A DNA stretch of 35,822 nt from an uncultured Bacteroidaceae bacterium. Lineage in GTDB: Bacteria; Bacteroidota; Bacteroidia; Bacteroidales; Bacteroidaceae. The stretch lies in contig CAJOLR010000016.1 in NCBI GenBank assembly GCA_905235565.1, forward strand, positions 1 to 35,822. The letters are read 5' to 3'. The notes below the pieces were generated by a model that did not search any database, had not been told where the DNA came from, and saw only the letters and a list, made by a program, of their open reading frames with translations. This document shows, piece after piece, positions 6,702-13,576 of the stretch. Each line of letters begins with the position of its first letter. Position 1 is the first letter of the stretch. The position numbers were made by a program, and so were the translations under genes.

Positions 6702-7373
6702 ATGCCTAAATTCCATCCCACACCCATAATCCAGGACTGCTGGTCCAGCATAGGCAACATCACCTTCTACCACCGTAACGGGCAGTGCTTCTACAAGCGC
6801 AAGCCCTATACCCAATATCGTGGTACTGCTGCCCAGCTTGACCAAGCCCAGGTTCATCACCGAGCCATACTTGCCTGGCAGCAGCTACCGCACTCCGTCC
6901 AGCTCCAGTGGCGTGAACTGGCCAAGTCCGTACCGTCCCACCGTCCGCCGTATGATGACAATCACCACATCAGCGGCTACAATCTCTTTGTCTCAGCCTA
7001 TCACGGCTTCGCCCAGCTGGGCCGTGAACACGTCCCGGTACCACAGCCATACCCGCTGTTCCCAATCTCACATCTCCAGCTGCTGGAGATAGAAACCGGA
7101 GGCTCATCAGGATCTGTATCCCTGCGCTGCCGTCTCACACTCCAGAATACAGATAATCCCGCCCGCTGGCACGTATCAGCCAAGATACAGCTCACAGCCC
7201 AGGGTGTGGGCTGTGACCCGGGCAAGATGCGCACATATCTGGCCATCAGTAATAGGCAGAATGAGATAGTCTTCAATGTCCCATGTCCAGACATTGAAGA
7301 CTATCAAGTCCACGTTCGCTATCGTCTTATTGATGGAGTTACTGGGTATAGGAATAACTGGAAACGTCTATAA
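6702..7373 (+). CDS. Hypothetical Bacteroidetes protein, possibly DUF6266-like or structural
   Basis: 223 residues, GC-rich by eye and without a signal peptide. The N-terminal part reads SSIGNITFYHRNGQCFYKRKP, then AQLDQAQVHHRAILAWQQL and RPPYDDNHHISGYNLFVSAY. The pattern 'GN-tyy--nG---vr-kp ... rt--Q---r--F--a' is how I recall DUF6266-type proteins, so a distant relation is possible. The C-terminal half (VSLRCRLTLQNTDNP, WHVSAKIQLTAQ, DYQVHVRYRLIDGVTGY) looks like an all-beta domain of the immunoglobulin type. Such proteins occur on mobile or phage-derived elements, but I cannot assign a role. It converges with the GIY-YIG gene with only 3 bp between the stops and no obvious terminator. Existence is likely; the family is uncertain. 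Confidence 0.65.
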   Translation: MPKFHPTPIIQDCWSSIGNITFYHRNGQCFYKRKPYTQYRGTAAQLDQAQVHHRAILAWQQLPHSVQLQWRELAKSVPSHRPPYDDNHHISGYNLFVSAYHGFAQLGREHVPVPQPYPLFPISHLQLLEIETGGSSGSVSLRCRLTLQNTDNPARWHVSAKIQLTAQGVGCDPGKMRTYLAISNRQNEIVFNVPCPDIEDYQVHVRYRLIDGVTGYRNNWKRL

Positions 7374-7376
7374 AAA

Positions 7377-7946
7377 CTAAATATCCTCTAATTGTCCATT
7401 CCACCAATCAGGATTCGGAATCACGTTTATTTCATCTCTATTCTCTATAATATGAGATAATAGGTTTCTATCAATATTAATGTTGTTGATGCAGAACTTA
7501 TACCATCTAGTATATGTCTTGTCTTGAGAGATATTACTTATGGGGTGGGCAAATTGTATCAATTCACTTTCTATGGTTTTTAAAAACCTATCTAAGTGAT
7601 AATGACTGGATATTTTACTTTTTGTATTAATGCTTGGACTACATACAGTACCAATTCTGACATATTTTTTACCCCTCTTTTTTAGATAAGCATTATTAGA
7701 ATCATCTTCAGTATGCTGTAGTACTCTACTAATTATATCTCCACGGGCTTTTCCAATGTACAAGGCCTTTTCTGTATTTCCCCACTTGCGGGTTATATAA
7801 TACCACCCACAGTCTAAGTACTTTTTATGATTCTCACGGGTCAGACTGTCCAAAAGGATAGGCCTGCTCCATTTAATGGTGAGTCTATGAACTCTATTGA
7901 TAGAGTAACCTTTCTTTTCATCCATAGAATAATGCAATTGTATCAC
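7377..7946 (-). CDS. GIY-YIG-type nuclease-like protein
   Basis: 189 residues. The GIY-YIG signature can be followed in order: GWYYITRKW (Y49-Y50) for the first motif, KALYIGKARGDIISRVLQH with Y-I-G at 63-65 and the conserved Arg at 74, then ESELIQFAHPISN, giving the metal-binding Glu (about 126 or 128) and the terminal Asn (138). Family members (UvrC, intron endonucleases, some restriction enzymes) cut DNA. The N-terminal 45 residues and C-terminal 50 residues are unassigned and could bind DNA or a partner. The start codon is GTG and overlaps the TGA stop of the WYL gene (GTGA), so the two are translationally coupled. The gene is markedly AT-rich, consistent with transfer. A role in defence is inference from the context. 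Confidence 0.78.
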   Translation of the reverse strand: MIQLHYSMDEKKGYSINRVHRLTIKWSRPILLDSLTRENHKKYLDCGWYYITRKWGNTEKALYIGKARGDIISRVLQHTEDDSNNAYLKKRGKKYVRIGTVCSPSINTKSKISSHYHLDRFLKTIESELIQFAHPISNISQDKTYTRWYKFCINNINIDRNLLSHIIENRDEINVIPNPDWWNGQLEDI

Positions 7947-8992
7947 AGTTTTGCTATAATCAAGTCCATGATCCTAACAACCCGCTCAGGCTCAACAATC
8001 TTAATACCGCTACCGGTAGAGATAAGCCTGTAGTAGAACTCGTTGTTCGGTATAAGGGTTAGTTCAAACTGGCCCACGCCATTATCAAAGTCATCAATTA
8101 TCCGTTGAGACTTATGGATAGGCTTGGTTATGATTCTTTTCCAGGTCCTTATATCCGTCACTTTTACCTTGATGGGCATTTTCTCTGCAGTCCTGTCAAT
8201 TCTGCCGTCTTCTAGCAGCATGCCCTTAGTCGTGCCAATAATGTCATCAAAGTATGCATTATAATCCTTAGGCCTTGATTCAATCTCCAAATCATCTACA
8301 ACCTTTATGTCTTCAATTCTGTCCAGGGGTACACACCAATACTTGTCTTCTTTATCAGGCCTGTATCCAAACAGAAACCATCTGTTATTATACTGTTTCA
8401 GCAAGTATGGATGCAGCAGGTAAGTTTCACTTACGTCGTTGTAAGTCTTGTAAGTGACGGTTAGGACTGTTTTATTTATGCACTTGTATATAAAAGGTAA
8501 GCGGTCTCTACCGCGCAGTCTGTAATTCTCACCGTAGTCTATGCTCTTTTCCTTCCGGCCATAGTCATATTCAATACGGCTCAGCAACGCAAACTCAATT
8601 CTTTCAAACACATCCGTCGGCAGATTGTTTCCCAGTATCTTTAGGGCCTTCTCCAGCTTCTTATAATCGGCTTGGGTGTACTGGTATTCCAAATAGGGCA
8701 TTACACTGAATCCGGGAACTTTGTATCTGTATTTAGTGTATCGTTTGCTGCCTTCAGTAATAAGCATATCCGGATCAATCTCATTGGCTGGTGTCTTGAT
8801 AATATCCCTAATAGTCTTTATGTCTTGCCTAAAATTGTCTCCGTAAGCACTGTCCATTGATGAAGAGTAGAGCTTATCATCCAGGCGTTTGAATACCGGC
8901 TCCATCCTGTCAACACAATCCTGGAATGAAACAGGCTTTCCGCTTGATAGCAGCTCATCAATAATCCTGAGTCTTTCAATCTTGTAACCCAT
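7943..8992 (-). CDS. WYL-domain transcriptional regulator (second copy)
   Basis: 349 residues from the ATG at 8992. The N-terminus MGYKIERLRIIDELLSSG begins a winged helix-turn-helix; KTIRDIIKTP and YRYKVPGFSVMPY follow the usual YafY-type order. The WYL domain runs through TVLTVTYKTY, LLHPYLLKQYNNRWFLFGYR and CVPLDRIEDI, with a C-terminal extension containing TKPIHKSQRIIDDF. The PIHKSQ segment recurs in the first WYL protein of this window, so the two are probably related. The frame could open at 9040, but the promoter box at 9012-9019 lies inside that extension, so 8992 is the start. It is the first gene of a two-gene operon with the GIY-YIG protein and is divergent from the 9192 operon. 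I infer that it regulates one or both. Confidence 0.86.
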   Translation of the reverse strand: MGYKIERLRIIDELLSSGKPVSFQDCVDRMEPVFKRLDDKLYSSSMDSAYGDNFRQDIKTIRDIIKTPANEIDPDMLITEGSKRYTKYRYKVPGFSVMPYLEYQYTQADYKKLEKALKILGNNLPTDVFERIEFALLSRIEYDYGRKEKSIDYGENYRLRGRDRLPFIYKCINKTVLTVTYKTYNDVSETYLLHPYLLKQYNNRWFLFGYRPDKEDKYWCVPLDRIEDIKVVDDLEIESRPKDYNAYFDDIIGTTKGMLLEDGRIDRTAEKMPIKVKVTDIRTWKRIITKPIHKSQRIIDDFDNGVGQFELTLIPNNEFYYRLISTGSGIKIVEPERVVRIMDLIIAKL

Positions 8993-9011
8993 AGTCCCTG
9001 TTATTTGAGGG

Positions 9012-9019
9012 CAAATATA
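9012..9019 (-). promoter_or_regulatory. Bacteroidetes -7 promoter box for the second WYL gene
   Basis: The minus strand reads TATATTTG, a full match to TAnnTTTG. A TTGG sequence 17 bp further upstream (9037-9040) may act as the -33 element. Transcription would begin near 9006, giving a leader of about 14 nt to the ATG at 8992. Confidence 0.6.
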
Positions 9020-9043
9020 ACCAAACATTATTTTTACCAATAG

Positions 9044-9112
9044 GTTCCCGTTTCAAAAAATCGCAATAATAAGCATTTAACCCATTCCAATCGTTAATTT
9101 CAAACGTTCCCG
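9044..9112. repeat. Pair of GTTCCCG direct repeats in a divergent promoter region
   Basis: GTTCCCG occurs at 9044-9050 and 9106-9112 in the same orientation. TTTCAAA also occurs beside each copy, after the first and before the second. One copy abuts the -33 region of the WYL promoter, the other that of the 9192 operon. This could be a regulator site, perhaps for the WYL protein. Short repeats can arise by chance, so support is weak. Confidence 0.3.
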
Positions 9113-9144
9113 ATTGCAGATTTTTTCACGTTTATATGTCAATG

Positions 9145-9152
9145 TAGTTTTG
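9145..9152 (+). promoter_or_regulatory. Bacteroidetes -7 promoter box for the 9192 operon
   Basis: TAGTTTTG is a full match to TAnnTTTG, with a T-run at 9121-9126 positioned as a possible -33 element. Transcription near 9159 would exclude the upstream start at 9114 and support the ATG at 9192. Confidence 0.58.
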
Positions 9153-9191
9153 CATCAAACAAAACCGTTGTCAAACAAAAACTTTAGAAAA

Positions 9192-9791
9192 ATGAAGTAT
9201 CTGAAATTGAGCACTCAGCTGTCATTTGATAATGAATTAAAGTGTGGGTTGGAAGTAAATCACGTTTTAAGCAAGAGACAGGTAATCTATGGCTTTGTTC
9301 CGGTGTATAAAAAAGATGAATTCATCACATTTGATGATGACTTACTTCCAATGGATGATTTTCACGTCTGTTATAATGTTCTTACAATTAAGCGGTTCGA
9401 TGATTGTAACAACAAGTATAAGACGGTAACTAAACCAATATTTGATGTAGTAAAGGTCTGTGAAAAATCAGAGGAACTCATTCTCAATGAAATATACGTA
9501 CCGGAATTGACAAATACCCAGCCGGATACCTATTCCAAGATGCGTAGCTACCGCAACACTCATTTTAGCAAGAAATTCAGTAGACCAGGGATAATAGAGC
9601 AATCTACGTCTGACCCTAAAAAGTACCTTTATCACACTACAGAGGGTGAATATCTATTCCAGTGTGATAATGGTGTCATTCGTGGTGTTGGTAATGGCTT
9701 TATGGTTATCTGCAGGGAAACTAATCCTATTTCAGGACAAATGTATTTCTCTATGTTCCGTCCAGATGAACTCTTTTGTGAAGGTGAATAA
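9192..9791 (+). CDS. Hypothetical protein, first gene of a three-gene operon
   Basis: 199 residues from the ATG at 9192, chosen because the promoter box at 9145-9152 rules out the upstream start at 9114. No family is recognised. The protein is soluble, with an acidic N-terminal half (KKDEFITFDDDLLPMDDFH) and a basic middle (SKMRSYRNTHFSKKFSRPG). The C-terminal YLYHTTEGEYLFQCDNGVIRGV looks like a beta-rich segment, followed by GFMVICRETNPISGQ. The last codons are 12 bp from the next gene, and the third gene follows after another 12 bp, so the three are very likely co-transcribed. The gene is AT-rich compared with the core genes to the right. The function is unknown. Confidence 0.65.
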   Translation: MKYLKLSTQLSFDNELKCGLEVNHVLSKRQVIYGFVPVYKKDEFITFDDDLLPMDDFHVCYNVLTIKRFDDCNNKYKTVTKPIFDVVKVCEKSEELILNEIYVPELTNTQPDTYSKMRSYRNTHFSKKFSRPGIIEQSTSDPKKYLYHTTEGEYLFQCDNGVIRGVGNGFMVICRETNPISGQMYFSMFRPDELFCEGE

Positions 9792-9803
9792 TCTCATTAA
9801 GTC

Positions 9804-10217
9804 ATGTGTGAGTTCTGGAGTTTGGGAGACAAGTTTGACTTCGGTATGCATGATGGGGAGTCATTGGGTGAAGTCCTCATGTATCATCCCTCTTATGTTA
9901 CCTGGTGTAATAAGAATGTTGATCCCGGAATATGTTGTTTTGAAGAGGAAGTAATTGAAGAAATCCGCAACAGCTATCCGGATTTCCCTCTCGATGCAGA
10001 TTTCATGGAACAGTGGAGCTACAACACTGAAGTACTGGATGCAAGGGCAGACATGGAATATGATAAGTGGCAGAGAATGCATGGCGATGATGAAGAAACT
10101 ACACATGACCCATATGAAGGAATAGATTGGGCCGAAGAGGAATGGGATGCCCTGACCGATGGCCAGTACGGCCCTTATCCCGGCGGAGATATAGATTATG
10201 ATGTTTTTGGATTTTAA
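9804..10217 (+). CDS. Small acidic protein with exodeoxyribonuclease X C-terminal-like motif
   Basis: 137 residues. Residues 9-35 (DKFDFGMHDGESLGEVLMYH, followed by PSYVTWC) match the pattern of the ExoX C-terminal-like domain, in which I expect 'f-fGkhkGksl-evl--dp-Yl-W'. This small domain occurs fused to, or beside, DNA-processing proteins. The rest is strongly acidic (EEEVIEEIRNSY, HGDDEETTHDPYEGIDWAEE), with an aromatic, acidic tail; such a surface can mimic DNA or bind a basic partner. There is no catalytic motif, so it is probably an accessory or binding protein. It is the middle gene of an operon with 12-bp gaps on both sides. Confidence 0.6.
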   Translation: MCEFWSLGDKFDFGMHDGESLGEVLMYHPSYVTWCNKNVDPGICCFEEEVIEEIRNSYPDFPLDADFMEQWSYNTEVLDARADMEYDKWQRMHGDDEETTHDPYEGIDWAEEEWDALTDGQYGPYPGGDIDYDVFGF

Positions 10218-10229
10218 TAGACTATAGCA

Positions 10230-11090
10230 ATGAAAGCAATCAGTTATTTTCTATTTGTAGCAACCGCTATCTTGATAGCAGGTTGCAATAAACAACAAGA
10301 ATCAGTTTCCAACCATCATTCCATACATGATGAAGTGCTGCTGATAGATTCTGTCAACCGCGTCCTGATAACAGAACGTGCAGACAGCATTCCCGTCGTA
10401 ATAAGCTCTGAAACAGGAGAGCCATATAGCAGGAATGAAATTCTTGACGCCTGGGCCGAAGCCAGCCGGAGTTGGAAACGTTTCGTCCACAATATACGCA
10501 CATACCGGTATGATAGGGCAAGCTCATATCTCCTTGATGAAAACGCACGCCTTGGCATATTGGGCCATCTGCGTGAATCCGAACTGCGTTCAGCATTCAT
10601 ACTTGATGTGGTAAAAGAACTGCTCTATGAGTACCAGAATGATGATTATCTCACTGGGTATCTTAAGTGGTTGTATGATGAAGTTCTGACAGAGGTTTCT
10701 ATAAATGGTATTATGGACGGAACGCCTCACAATGTGGCAAACACATTCCCCCAACTGCTTTTTGAATATGGAATCACATTATCTGCATCAGGGTATCTGG
10801 ATAATGCCTTGGAACTAATTTCGCTCTATTATCAGGCAAACCTGTATTTCTCACCGGATGATGAGCTTTCACCATTATTTGAGCAGTACTTCTTTAAAAG
10901 CTGCATCTACCATGTATGTGAGGAGTTCGCAATCCGTGACTCAATCATTCAGGATCTCAAAAATATACTGCCAAGCTATGGCAAGCGGGGTATGATACTG
11001 CTTGAAGACGTAAAGGCGATAGAGGCGGATTGGGCAAGACAAGAACGTGAAATGCAAAAAAAACTCAAAAATTGGGATGGGAATAATTGA
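10230..11090 (+). CDS. Putative lipoprotein of unknown function
   Basis: 286 residues. The N-terminus MKAISYFLFVATAILIAGCN is a type II signal peptide with lipobox IAGC, so the mature protein should be anchored to a membrane by Cys19. The rest is helical and aromatic, with FLLDENARLG-like and DNALELISLYYQANLYF segments suggesting a helical-repeat fold; no enzyme motif is visible. It is the third gene of the 9192 operon. A lipoprotein beside a cytoplasmic, DNA-related small protein is unusual, and linkage by co-transcription does not prove a shared function. A consensus promoter box starts 6 bp after the stop, so the DUF3825 gene downstream is probably a separate unit. Confidence 0.72.
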   Translation: MKAISYFLFVATAILIAGCNKQQESVSNHHSIHDEVLLIDSVNRVLITERADSIPVVISSETGEPYSRNEILDAWAEASRSWKRFVHNIRTYRYDRASSYLLDENARLGILGHLRESELRSAFILDVVKELLYEYQNDDYLTGYLKWLYDEVLTEVSINGIMDGTPHNVANTFPQLLFEYGITLSASGYLDNALELISLYYQANLYFSPDDELSPLFEQYFFKSCIYHVCEEFAIRDSIIQDLKNILPSYGKRGMILLEDVKAIEADWARQEREMQKKLKNWDGNN

Positions 11091-11095
11091 GGAAC

Positions 11096-11103
11096 TATTT
11101 TTG
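11096..11103 (+). promoter_or_regulatory. Bacteroidetes -7 promoter box for the DUF3825 leader
   Basis: TATTTTTG is a full match to TAnnTTTG. TTGG at 11072-11075, 20 bp upstream, fits a -33 element. Transcription would start near 11109-11110, about 140 nt before the ATG at 11249. Confidence 0.58.
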
Positions 11104-11109
11104 CAACAT

Positions 11110-11248
11110 GAAGCAATTGCAATAAGCTTCAAGAAAGTAGCTTAATAGTGCAGCTTATTTATACTTCGTAGTACCAGTTAATATTAAAAACTTATCACCC
11201 TGGTATCTACAGAGCAAATATTAACTAAAGGTGATAAGTGTATTTAAT
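11110..11248 (+). ncRNA. Structured 5' leader or small RNA with pseudoknot-like interleaved repeats
   Basis: Between the promoter box and the DUF3825 start lies a non-coding stretch packed with complementary segments. The first part has AATAAGCT at 11121-11128 pairing with AGCTTATT at 11152-11159, and TGAAGC at 11109-11114 pairing with GCTTCA at 11126-11131; these two helices share bases and would compete. The second part has two perfect 10-bp pairs: A at 11176-11185 with A' at 11217-11226, and B at 11190-11199 with B' at 11230-11239. The order A-B-A'-B' cannot nest; it gives either a pseudoknot or two mutually exclusive hairpins. B' includes AAGGTG-like ribosome-binding sequence upstream of the ATG, so B-B' pairing could limit translation. 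That this is RNA rather than a DNA operator is inference. Confidence 0.45.
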
Positions 11249-12451
11249 ATGTATTACAAAACAAACACAGACAAAATTAAAGAGGGTCTTTTTAAATTTG
11301 GTTATGTAGCTAATTGGCGTGATGAGGTCTACATCAAAGAACTTGAAGAATTGGTTGATGAGACCGTAGTAGATTTAACTGCTCAAGACATTAAAGAAAG
11401 AGCAGAGAATGCAGAAATACTGTATTTAAATTGGAATGGATATCAGGTCGATGGCAATGGCGTAGATGTAAAAGAGGAGGATGCTTATTTTAAGGCATTT
11501 GATTCTGGATATACAACTCCTTCAGGTGAACCTATTTATGGCTGGTTTGAGAAAAATAAAGAGAAAGGTACTTTTTCCGGCGTAACATGGGGGACATTAA
11601 AGGTATTGCGTGCATATAGGTTTTTACGCTCAAAACCTCATATGGGTGATATCTATTTTGATAATAAAGACGCTTTTGAGGATTTTCTTGAGGACATTGC
11701 CTCACATACAATTCCAGAAAGTTGGGATTTTAATAAAAAACAATCCGGTATAATACACCCCATTCTTGTTTCATATCTCAATAATATTTACCTAAAACTT
11801 AAAAGGGAAAATAAGATTATTAGAAGTGAAGATGGAAAGTATATAATGTTCAACACAAATCTATTAGACATTTTTTCTCAGGCACTATATATAATAGCAG
11901 AAGTTAAAGTAGTAGAGGGGCTAGAGATATATGTTTACCCTAAACGGACATCTGAAGAAAGTTATAAGACTCAAGGAAAATATGGTTTTGGAGGGAAAGA
12001 CCCAGAAGCTCCAGTCTTCTTTGATGATATTAATGAGGTTGTTTTCAACACAGGATGGCAAATTGATAAAGAATTTGATTCATTGTCTCATATTATTGAG
12101 AAGCGGATATATCGATTCCCAGTTTATTGGCAGACTAAAAGCAAAGACGTTCTTGCCCGCAAATTAAAAAATGCAATAGATTTTGCGGTGGCTATAGCAA
12201 AGCGCAATTATAAGTATATTGTCCCGATTTACTACCCAAAGATTGATAGTATTTCTTTTTTAATGCCAATTTATTTGGATGGAGAATATACTGAATCTCC
12301 AGATTTTGCACTTGTACTACAAACTGATCGTGAGAATAAACTATACATAGCAAAAACAATTCTAGATCTGGAGGAAGGGTATAAAGACGCAAGGCTTATT
12401 GCCAAACCTGATGAATCTTGGTTTAATCTGGCTAGATTGGTAAAGAAATAA
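11249..12451 (+). CDS. DUF3825 domain-containing protein
   Basis: 400 residues from the ATG at 11249; a GTG at 11231 is in frame but lies within the inverted repeat, so I did not use it. The C-terminal two thirds match the DUF3825 pattern as I know it: LNNIYLKLKRENKII, FNTNLLDIFSQALYIIAE, a middle PVFFDDINEVVFNTGW, then HIIEKRIYRFPVYW. The end has FALVLQTDRENKLYIAKTIL and GYKDARLIAKPDESWF. DUF3825 is often found with RNA-binding modules such as cold-shock or LOTUS-like domains, so a role with RNA is plausible but unproven. The N-terminal part (GTFSGVTWGTLKVLRAYRFL) is not assigned. The gene is AT-rich, follows a highly structured leader and ends at a strong terminator, so it is a self-contained unit. 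Confidence 0.75.
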   Translation: MYYKTNTDKIKEGLFKFGYVANWRDEVYIKELEELVDETVVDLTAQDIKERAENAEILYLNWNGYQVDGNGVDVKEEDAYFKAFDSGYTTPSGEPIYGWFEKNKEKGTFSGVTWGTLKVLRAYRFLRSKPHMGDIYFDNKDAFEDFLEDIASHTIPESWDFNKKQSGIIHPILVSYLNNIYLKLKRENKIIRSEDGKYIMFNTNLLDIFSQALYIIAEVKVVEGLEIYVYPKRTSEESYKTQGKYGFGGKDPEAPVFFDDINEVVFNTGWQIDKEFDSLSHIIEKRIYRFPVYWQTKSKDVLARKLKNAIDFAVAIAKRNYKYIVPIYYPKIDSISFLMPIYLDGEYTESPDFALVLQTDRENKLYIAKTILDLEEGYKDARLIAKPDESWFNLARLVKK

Positions 12452-12469
12452 GCACACTATTTGAAATGC

Positions 12470-12503
12470 AAACTGCCGACGCCCCCATGGACACCGGCAG
12501 TTT
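12470..12503. terminator. Bidirectional hairpin terminator
   Basis: AAACTGCCG (12470-12478) pairs with CGGCAGTTT (12495-12503), flanked by A- and T-rich sequence. It sits between the end of the DUF3825 gene and the end of the opposing InlB-like remnant, and can serve both strands. Confidence 0.72.
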
Positions 12504-12539
12504 TCTTATGTAAGGGCACAAAAGTATCACTTACCTGTG

Positions 12540-13150
12540 CTATCCCTCATCATCCGGAATCTCCTCCATATAAACCACCAGATCCAAATCCTCATAAACG
12601 TCAATGTCTCTGTGGTCACCGTCAAAGTGGGGATCATCACTCCAGCCCACAATCTTCCAGCCCGGAGCAGGTGTAACATCCAGCTCCACGCTATCCTCAT
12701 AGTGGGCCGCCTCCACGCATCCCGTTACGGCACCAGCCTCCTCAGGCTCGCACACCGCCCGGATATGGTAGGTCGCATCACTCTCCAGTATGGCCTCAAA
12801 GTACCTGGGTGTGTACCGGGTAATGTAGAACCTTCTAACCAAGTCGGTTTCATTGTCATCATCATCCCAGTGCACCATATGGAATCCCTCATTCGGAGTA
12901 ACAGATATCTCCACCAGTTCACCCAGGTGATAAGTGCCGCTACCGGTAGTCTCACCGTAGTAGGAGTCAACTGATATCTGCTTGGTATCTGTCTTGTGGT
13001 GGAACTCCGCTATGATATCATAGTCGCGGTTGGCCACCAGAGTACGCGGGTTGGCCGTATTACCGTCACTCCAGCGCACAAACTCATAGTTCTCGTTTGC
13101 CGGTACTGCAGTAATAACAACCTCTTCACCACGGTCAAACGTACCGCCCC
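12540..13150 (-). pseudogene. Truncated InlB-type beta-repeat protein
   Basis: The leftward reading frame encodes repeated beta units of the divergent InlB B-repeat (bacterial surface repeat) type: GGTFDRGEEVVITAVP-NYEFVRWSDG, then GTYHLGELVEISVTPNEG-FHMVHWDDD, then SVELDVTPAPGWKIVGWSDD. Such repeats occur in secreted or surface proteins. The frame is open only back to about 13155, where an in-frame TGA precedes it, and there is no signal peptide, no credible ATG start and no upstream promoter. Immediately upstream a different frame encodes an unrelated AlbA_2 fragment. I read this as the surviving 3' part of a longer gene joined to a foreign fragment. The stop at 12540 and the terminator beyond it look original. 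Confidence 0.6.
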
Positions 13151-13310
13151 TTGTAGTTCACAGGATAGGGATACGGCTCGACAACCATTTCGATGTAAGC
13201 CTTGTCGCCTTCGTGGTGGAGGTTCACATCTACCATGATTCCCAGAACATCGCGCACTTTGTTCGGCAAGTCTTCCATTAGTTTATCGACATCAGCCAGA
13301 CCCAATACCA
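13138..13310 (-). pseudogene. Fragment of an AlbA_2 (Schlafen-like) DNA-binding domain gene
   Basis: A leftward frame reads LADVDKLMEDLPNKVRDVLG, then VDVNLHHEGDKAYIEMVVEP followed by YPYPVNYKGRY, and stops at 13135. This is the characteristic C-terminal part of the AlbA_2 domain, where I expect 'VEPYPYPv-YkG-yyyRSGST' to follow. Here the match ends after KGRY, and upstream of LADVDK the sequence also ceases to resemble the family. Only about 45 codons remain, so it cannot be functional. The junction to the InlB-like frame lies within a GGGG tract and GG-rich overlap at 13143-13150, consistent with joining at short homology. Confidence 0.62.
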
Positions 13311-13394
13311 AGACTTGGACCCGCTGCGCAAATAAAACCCAAATATGAAACAACTTCAACAAGACCGGTTCATTAAACCTTCATTGTTTATGAT

Positions 13395-13419
13395 GCACAG
13401 AAGGATCAGTTCACTGTGC
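13395..13419. repeat. REP-like hairpin repeat, copy 1
   Basis: The arms GCACAG and CTGTGC enclose a core shared with copy 2. The 13-bp core gaaggatcagttc (13400-13412) is identical in both copies and in the same orientation. The copies flank the secreted-protein remnant. Confidence 0.5.
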
Positions 13420-13541
13420 CATGTTCTTGATAAACCTTATTGTTCTTCTTCATTGTACCCAATTACTTTTCAGGCATTTCATACATGAAAATTTGTTTGT
13501 CAAAAAGTGCCCTGTAGGTTGTTGGAACGCCATTTATTTCC

Positions 13542-13549
13542 TACATTTG
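13542..13549 (+). promoter_or_regulatory. Bacteroidetes -7 promoter box for the secreted-protein remnant
   Basis: TACATTTG is a full match to TAnnTTTG. TTG at 13519-13521 is 20 bp upstream and could be the -33 element. It lies 28 bp before the ATG at 13577. Confidence 0.55.
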
Positions 13550-13576
13550 GGCGTTAATCTTAATATCAACACTATC

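Noticed and set aside
9114..9191. N-terminal extension of the 9192 gene
   Set aside because: The -7 box at 9145-9152 lies inside the extension, so transcription would begin after that start codon.
11110..11248. Retron-type RNA
   Set aside because: No reverse transcriptase gene is in the window; the repeats pair as an interleaved structure within a leader rather than as the a1/a2 arms of a retron.
13147..13150. Programmed frameshift in the GGGG tract joining the two frames
   Set aside because: A four-base tract is a weak slippery site, and the two frames belong to unrelated families with both genes truncated, so a rearrangement junction is simpler.
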